Source of the DNA: CAYSAA01 sp964428905
Lineage (GTDB): Bacteria > Atribacterota > Phoenicimicrobiia > Phoenicimicrobiales > Stramentimicrobiaceae
NCBI GenBank assembly: GCA_964428905.1
Contig: CAYSAA010000174.1
Coordinates: forward strand, 1-17,617
Length of the DNA stretch: 17,617 nt
Reading direction: 5' to 3'
Part shown: piece by piece, positions 14,785 to 17,617 of the stretch
Position numbering within the stretch: position 1 is the stretch's first letter
How the letters are laid out: every line of letters begins with the position of its first letter
Translations under genes and position numbers: made by a program
The notes under the pieces: model-generated
The model's database searches: none
What the model saw: the letters and a program-made list of their open reading frames with translations, nothing else
Told to the model about the DNA's origin: nothing

Positions 14785-15498
14785 TTATCTCTTTTCTACT
14801 CCTGCTAATATTTTCATCGGGTCCAATCTAATCCCGGGACCCATTGTGGAAGAAATTGCTATACTTAACAAATATCGTCCTTTGGCTGAGGCAGGCTTTG
14901 CTTTAAGTATAGCATCAATCAATGCTTTGAAATTATCTATAAGCTGCTCTTCATTAAAATTTATTTTGCCAATCATAGAATGCACAATACCAAACCGATC
15001 TGCTCGATATTCTACCTTTCCCTTTTTCACTGATGACACAGCTTCTTTTATATCAAATGTAACAGTGCCAACTTTTGGGTTAGGCATCAATCCCCTCGGA
15101 CCTAAAACACGTCCCAATTTCCCAACAATTTTCATCATATCAGGAGTGGCGATTGTTGCATCAAAATCTGTCCATCCTTTTTGAATCTTTTCAGCTAAGT
15201 CTTCACCACCAACAAAATCAGCACCAGCCTCTTCTGCTTCCTTTACTTTTTCGCCCTGAGCAAAAACAATCACTTTATTTTGCTTGCCACTACCATGCGG
15301 TAGATTAACGGCTCCTCTTACCTGCTCATCAGAACGCCGAGTATTAATACCCAACTTTATGGCTACATCAACTGATTCATTAAAATTTGCCCAACCCAAT
15401 TCCTTAACCATTTTAACGGCTTCTTCAATAGTATAATATTTTGTTTTATCATACTTTTTTAAAACTTCTGTGAATTTTTTACCATGTTTTTTCCCCAT
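14785..15498 (-). CDS. rplA: 50S ribosomal protein L1
   Basis: L1 binds 23S rRNA helices 76-78 to form the mobile L1 stalk that helps release deacylated tRNA. The 237-residue length is typical. Conserved segments include FNESVDVAIKLGI (38-50), RGAVNLPHGSGK and GRVLGPRGLMPNPKVGTVT, and the C-terminal STMGPGIRLDP. The ATG lies 5 nt after AAGGAGG. It follows rplK by 94 bp, the standard L11 operon order. In E. coli L1 represses translation of this operon by binding near the rplK start; I did not find a clear L1 site here. Confidence 0.98.
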   Translation of the reverse strand: MGKKHGKKFTEVLKKYDKTKYYTIEEAVKMVKELGWANFNESVDVAIKLGINTRRSDEQVRGAVNLPHGSGKQNKVIVFAQGEKVKEAEEAGADFVGGEDLAEKIQKGWTDFDATIATPDMMKIVGKLGRVLGPRGLMPNPKVGTVTFDIKEAVSSVKKGKVEYRADRFGIVHSMIGKINFNEEQLIDNFKALIDAILKAKPASAKGRYLLSIAISSTMGPGIRLDPMKILAGVEKR

Positions 15499-15592
15499 CT
15501 CTTCCTCCTTGTGGTTTTACTGGAATTTATCCTCCCACTTAATTACCTAATATTAATCTAATTATGATTTATAAAACTACTTAGCTAATCCG

Positions 15593-16015
15593 CTATTCAA
15601 CTTCTATACCCATACTGCGAGCTGTGCCCTCAACAATTTTCATCGCATTATCAATATCATTGGCATTAAGATCAGACATCTTTCTTTCAGCAATTTCTTT
15701 TACTTTCTCTCGGCTTATTTTGGCAATTTTATTTTTGTTGGGTTCACCAGAACCTTTTTCAATATTTGTTGCCTCTTTTAATAAAAAGGAGACAGGTGGT
15801 TTTTTACAGATAAAATCAAATGAACGATCCTGGTAAACAGTAATAATAACCGGAATAATTGTTCCAATATCTTGCTTGGTCTTAGCATTAAATTCCTTAC
15901 AAAACTCCATTATATTAAGTCCATGTTGACCTAAAGCAGGGCCAACAGGGGGAGCTGGATTTGCTGCTCCAGCTGAAATTTGTAATTTAATATTTGCAAT
16001 AACTTTCTTAGCCAT
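15593..16015 (-). CDS. rplK: 50S ribosomal protein L11
   Basis: L11 binds the GTPase-associated region of 23S rRNA at the base of the stalk and is required for RelA/Rel activation. The 140-residue product is canonical. It has the N-terminal proline helix AGAANPAPPVGPALGQHGLN (thiostrepton-contact region) and the C-terminal rRNA-binding domain ending EGTARSMGIEVE. The ATG is 8 nt after AGAGGTG. It is separated from nusG by 96 bp that contain a well-formed promoter, so the L11-L1 unit probably has its own transcription start. Confidence 0.98.
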   Translation of the reverse strand: MAKKVIANIKLQISAGAANPAPPVGPALGQHGLNIMEFCKEFNAKTKQDIGTIIPVIITVYQDRSFDFICKKPPVSFLLKEATNIEKGSGEPNKNKIAKISREKVKEIAERKMSDLNANDIDNAMKIVEGTARSMGIEVE

Positions 16016-16052
16016 CTAATTTACACCTCTTCTCGCCTCTGTTTTGTTACTT

Positions 16053-16070
16053 AATACGAAATAATACGAA
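16053..16070. repeat. Tandem 8-nt repeat in the rplK 5' leader
   Basis: AATACGAA occurs at 16053-16060 and again at 16063-16070, 10 bp apart (one helical turn), immediately downstream of the predicted rplK start site. This is the spacing of a protein-binding site, but it could be chance in AT-rich sequence. Confidence 0.5.
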
Positions 16071-16077
16071 TAATTTG

Positions 16078-16105
16078 ATTATATCATTGTATACACTCTA
16101 ATCAA
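16078..16105 (-). promoter_or_regulatory. Predicted rplK-rplA promoter
   Basis: On the minus strand, TTGATT (16100-16105) is followed after 16 nt by a perfect TATAAT (16078-16083) preceded by TGA, an extended -10. It begins a few bases after the nusG stop. The predicted start near 16071 leaves a leader of about 55 nt before rplK. Confidence 0.7.
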
Positions 16106-16111
16106 TACAGA

Positions 16112-16636
16112 CTAATATTTTTCTACATCTGTAAACTCTAACTCTACCGATGTTTCCCTGCCAAATATTGTCAATAAAACTTTTAATTTACTCTTTTGGG
16201 TATCAACTTCACTTACTTTCCCGGTATAACCAGTAAATGGACCAGTTATAATATTTACACTGGTTCCAATACCAATATCAATCTTGGGTTTCTTTTCACC
16301 CTTACCCATCTGTTTTAAAATATTTTTTATTTCATGGTCACTCAGAGCAATGGGCTTACCGCCTGAGCCAACAAATCTGGTAACGCCGGGTGTGTTTCTA
16401 ACAGCATACCAAGATTCATTATTCAACCTCATCTCAACTACCACGTAACCCGGGAATACTTTTTTTTGGACATATCTTTTTTTCCCGGATTTTGTTTCTA
16501 GTACTCTCTCTGTCGGGATGAGCACCTGAAATATCTGATCCTCCATCCCCATCGATTTTACCCGCTGTTCCAGATTTACTTTTACTTTATTTTCATAACC
16601 GGAATAGGTATGAACAACATACCATTTTTTTCCCAC
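16112..16636 (-). CDS. nusG: Transcription termination/antitermination factor NusG
   Basis: NusG binds the RNA polymerase clamp to modulate elongation and pausing, and its KOW domain links polymerase to the ribosome or Rho. The 174-residue product has an NGN domain (KKWYVVHTYSGYENKVK at the start; VFPGYVVVEM and TPGVTRFVG in the middle). A linker (about 100-118) leads to a C-terminal KOW domain with VNIITGPFTGYTGKV. There is no extra domain II. The start is GTG at 16636. An in-frame TGA lies nine codons upstream, with no ATG, GTG or TTG between them. No Shine-Dalgarno sequence is visible at normal spacing; the nearest GGAG is over 20 nt away. It lies 75 bp after secE. Confidence 0.97.
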   Translation of the reverse strand: MGKKWYVVHTYSGYENKVKVNLEQRVKSMGMEDQIFQVLIPTERVLETKSGKKRYVQKKVFPGYVVVEMRLNNESWYAVRNTPGVTRFVGSGGKPIALSDHEIKNILKQMGKGEKKPKIDIGIGTSVNIITGPFTGYTGKVSEVDTQKSKLKVLLTIFGRETSVELEFTDVEKY

Positions 16637-16711
16637 AACAGTCTTAATGATGGCTAATCACACTCCAAATACAATGAAAATTAAATTACTGCTTTGTCAT
16701 TTTGAGGTTTA

Positions 16712-16912
16712 TTACTGCAAGATGATCGTAACAATACGTGAAAAGATAAGATCAACAATTCCTAAAAATACGGCAACCAAAGCAACAGTAAATATTACCA
16801 CAATCGTACTACTTATCAGCTGTTTTTTATTGGGCCAAGTAACCTTTTTTAACTCTGCCCTAGCTTCTTTCATAAAATTAATTAATTTTTGAAATAATTG
16901 GCTTATTTTCAT
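16712..16912 (-). CDS. secE: Preprotein translocase subunit SecE
   Basis: SecE is the essential membrane clamp that stabilises SecY in the translocon. The 66-residue protein is the short form with one transmembrane helix, unlike the three-helix 127-residue E. coli protein. An amphipathic N-terminal helix carries the signature ELKKVTWPNKKQL (about 21-33). One hydrophobic segment follows (about 34-64, with VVIFTVALVAVFLGIVDLIF). The ATG is 5 nt after AAAAGGTG. It sits between tRNA-Trp and nusG, its almost universal neighbour. Confidence 0.96.
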   Translation of the reverse strand: MKISQLFQKLINFMKEARAELKKVTWPNKKQLISSTIVVIFTVALVAVFLGIVDLIFSRIVTIILQ

Positions 16913-16961
16913 TAAAACACCTTTTCTGTGCTATTTATTATCTACTTTTTATTATAATATC

Positions 16962-17037
16962 TGGCAGGCCCGGCAGGATTTGAACCTGCAACCCCCGGAT
17001 TTGGAGTCCGGTGCTCTCCCGTTAGAGCTACGGACCT
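16962..17037 (-). tRNA. trnW: tRNA-Trp (anticodon CCA)
   Basis: A 76-nt cloverleaf reads cleanly on the minus strand. The acceptor stem is AGGTCCG with CGGGCCT (one G-T wobble), the D stem GCTC/GAGC, the anticodon stem CCGGA/TCCGG with loop CTCCAAA, and the T stem GCAGG/CCTGC with loop TTCAAAT. It has a G discriminator and a genomically encoded 3' CCA. The anticodon CCA reads UGG. It lies between rpmG and secE with short spacers, so it is probably cut from the operon transcript by RNase P and 3' processing enzymes. Confidence 0.97.
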
Positions 17038-17063
17038 GTATTAATTTCTAAACAACAAGTGAA

Positions 17064-17213
17064 CTATTTTGTTTCTTTATGCAATGTGTGTTTTTTACAG
17101 AATTTACAGTATTTTTTTAAAGCAATTCTTCCCGAAGTGTTCTTCTTGTTTTTATAGTTATTATAATTTCTATTGTTACACTCTGTACAAGCCAGTACAA
17201 TTCTATCTCTCAT
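17064..17213 (-). CDS. rpmG: 50S ribosomal protein L33 (zinc-binding form)
   Basis: L33 is a small 50S protein near the E site. This 49-residue gene begins MRDRIVLACTECNNRNY and ends FCKKHTLHKETK. The two CxxC pairs (Cys9/Cys12 and Cys36/Cys39) make it the zinc-binding form, as opposed to the Cys-free form some bacteria switch to under zinc limitation. The ATG has GAGGAG 6 nt upstream. It lies 26 bp before tRNA-Trp, and tuf-rpmG-trnW-secE-nusG is a common bacterial order. It has its own predicted promoter. Confidence 0.95.
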   Translation of the reverse strand: MRDRIVLACTECNNRNYNNYKNKKNTSGRIALKKYCKFCKKHTLHKETK

Positions 17214-17252
17214 GCTTCACTCCTCATTATTCGGAAAAAATTTACGAAATTA

Positions 17253-17281
17253 AATCTAACATATTTTAGCATAGCTGTCAA
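17253..17281 (-). promoter_or_regulatory. Predicted promoter of rpmG-trnW-secE-nusG
   Basis: On the minus strand, TTGACA (17276-17281) is followed after 17 nt by TAGATT (17253-17258), with TGT just upstream as an extended -10. A second -10-like TAAAAT with TGC sits inside the spacer but lacks a -35 box at proper distance. The leader to the rpmG ATG would be about 35 nt. Confidence 0.65.
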
Positions 17282-17370
17282 GCTACAATTACAATTACAT
17301 TATTTATTAAGTAGACCCTTTGACCTCAAAACTTTAGCAGGTCAGTAAAATTATTTTATTTTTCTATCCA

Positions 17371-17401
17371 ACAATAAAGACTGGGCTTGCTACCCAGTCT
17401 T
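17371..17401 (-). terminator. Intrinsic terminator after the upstream tuf copy
   Basis: A 9-bp perfect stem AAGACTGGG/CCCAGTCTT (17377-17385 and 17393-17401) closes a 7-nt loop. On the minus strand it is followed by TATTGTT, so the T-run merges with the end of the stem. It lies about 118 nt downstream of the tuf stop and upstream of the rpmG promoter, separating the two transcription units. Confidence 0.75.
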
Positions 17402-17518
17402 GTTTCTCTTTCCTTAAATACACCTATACTCAAGGTCATATCAGTAAATCATTCCATCTTATTTTCTTCATCTTTGCTTTTCAGCAAGTAATCGTAACGA
17501 TCTGATTTGCTTTTTCAT

Positions 17519-17617
17519 TTACTCGCTAATATCAGTGACTACTCCGGCAGCAATCGTTCTACCGCCTTCCCGAATAGCAAAACGGACTCCTTTTTCCATG
17601 GCAATAGGAATGATCAA
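17519..17617 (-). CDS. tuf: Elongation factor Tu, second copy (3' end only, cut by window edge)
   Basis: The last 32 codons and the stop of a tuf gene are present, ending GGRTIAAGVVTDISE. They are identical base for base to the complete copy at 1-1203. The window ends inside the gene. A tuf upstream of rpmG-trnW-secE is a frequent bacterial arrangement, so a genuine second copy is expected here. However, the fragment is exactly as long as the terminal overlap, so its upstream sequence in the genome is unknown from this window. Confidence 0.85.
   Translation of the reverse strand: MIIPIAMEKGVRFAIREGGRTIAAGVVTDISE

Larger units (their letters stand above)
17214..17518. other. 305-bp spacer between tuf and rpmG
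   Basis: No gene is supported here. It holds, in minus-strand order, an imperfect dyad right after the tuf stop (17483-17511, arms AGCAA/TTGCT around the palindrome ATCGTAACGAT), the terminator at 17371-17401, a TGACCT/AGGTCA inverted repeat (17321-17326 and 17339-17344), and the rpmG promoter. This is where transcription of the upstream tuf ends and that of the rpmG unit begins. Confidence 0.75.

Noticed and set aside
16935..16960. TATAAT between tRNA-Trp and secE as a secE-nusG promoter
   Set aside because: No -35-like hexamer lies 15-19 nt upstream; that position falls in the tRNA T arm, and the run is simply AT-rich.
17468..17518. A 16-codon reading frame starting directly after the tuf stop (TAAATG overlap)
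   Set aside because: It is too short, has no ribosome-binding site of its own and no recognisable product; it lies across the dyad after tuf.
1..17617. A circular plasmid or phage suggested by the matching ends
   Set aside because: All genes are single-copy chromosomal essentials, there are no replication, partition or phage genes, and the repeat is simply the 3' end of tuf.

Overview
This 17.6-kb window is almost entirely one co-directional transcription and translation gene cluster on the minus strand. In transcription order it reads: 3' end of a tuf copy, rpmG, tRNA-Trp(CCA), secE, nusG, rplK, rplA, rplJ, rplL, rpoB, rpoC, rpsL, rpsG, fusA, and a complete tuf. This is the classic fusion of the rpmG-trnW-secE-nusG, L11/L10, rpoBC and str operons, and no gene is out of place. 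No mobile element, CRISPR array or accessory system was seen.

The organism is a bacterium. Hand counts of sample 60-base blocks outside tuf give about 34% GC. The 66-residue single-helix SecE, the absence of a YbxF/L7Ae-like gene between rpoC and rpsL, and the large RNA polymerase insertions argue against both Gammaproteobacteria and typical Bacilli. A deep-branching lineage (Atribacterota-like, Thermotogota-like or a deep Bacillota) is plausible, but this is an inference I cannot settle here.

Layout on the plus strand: tuf (1-1203), fusA, rpsG, rpsL, a strong promoter between rpsL and rpoC (4402-4430), rpoC (1712 aa, two big insertions), rpoB, an rplL-rpoB intergenic hairpin with an overlapping promoter (13376-13443), rplL (with a lysine-rich N-terminal extension), rplJ, an L10-leader-like region with a terminator (14627-14740), rplA, rplK with its own promoter, nusG, secE, tRNA-Trp, rpmG with its promoter, a 305-bp spacer with a terminator, and the last 99 bases of a second tuf. 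The products form the elongation machinery (EF-Tu, EF-G), the ribosomal stalk base and stalk (L11, L10, L7/L12), the L1 stalk, the small-subunit decoding and head proteins (S12, S7), the core RNA polymerase (beta, beta'), its elongation factor NusG, and the SecE translocon subunit.

The system is familiar; the details are what stand out. The beta' subunit carries a roughly 335-residue insertion built from repeats of a module also present in beta. L7/L12 is extended and starts at TTG. The rplJ leader can fold into two mutually exclusive hairpins, one a terminator. A terminator-like hairpin overlaps the rpoB -35 box. tuf has a base composition unlike everything else. The window begins and ends with the same 99 bases, which probably reflects assembly closure at duplicated tuf genes rather than a circular replicon.
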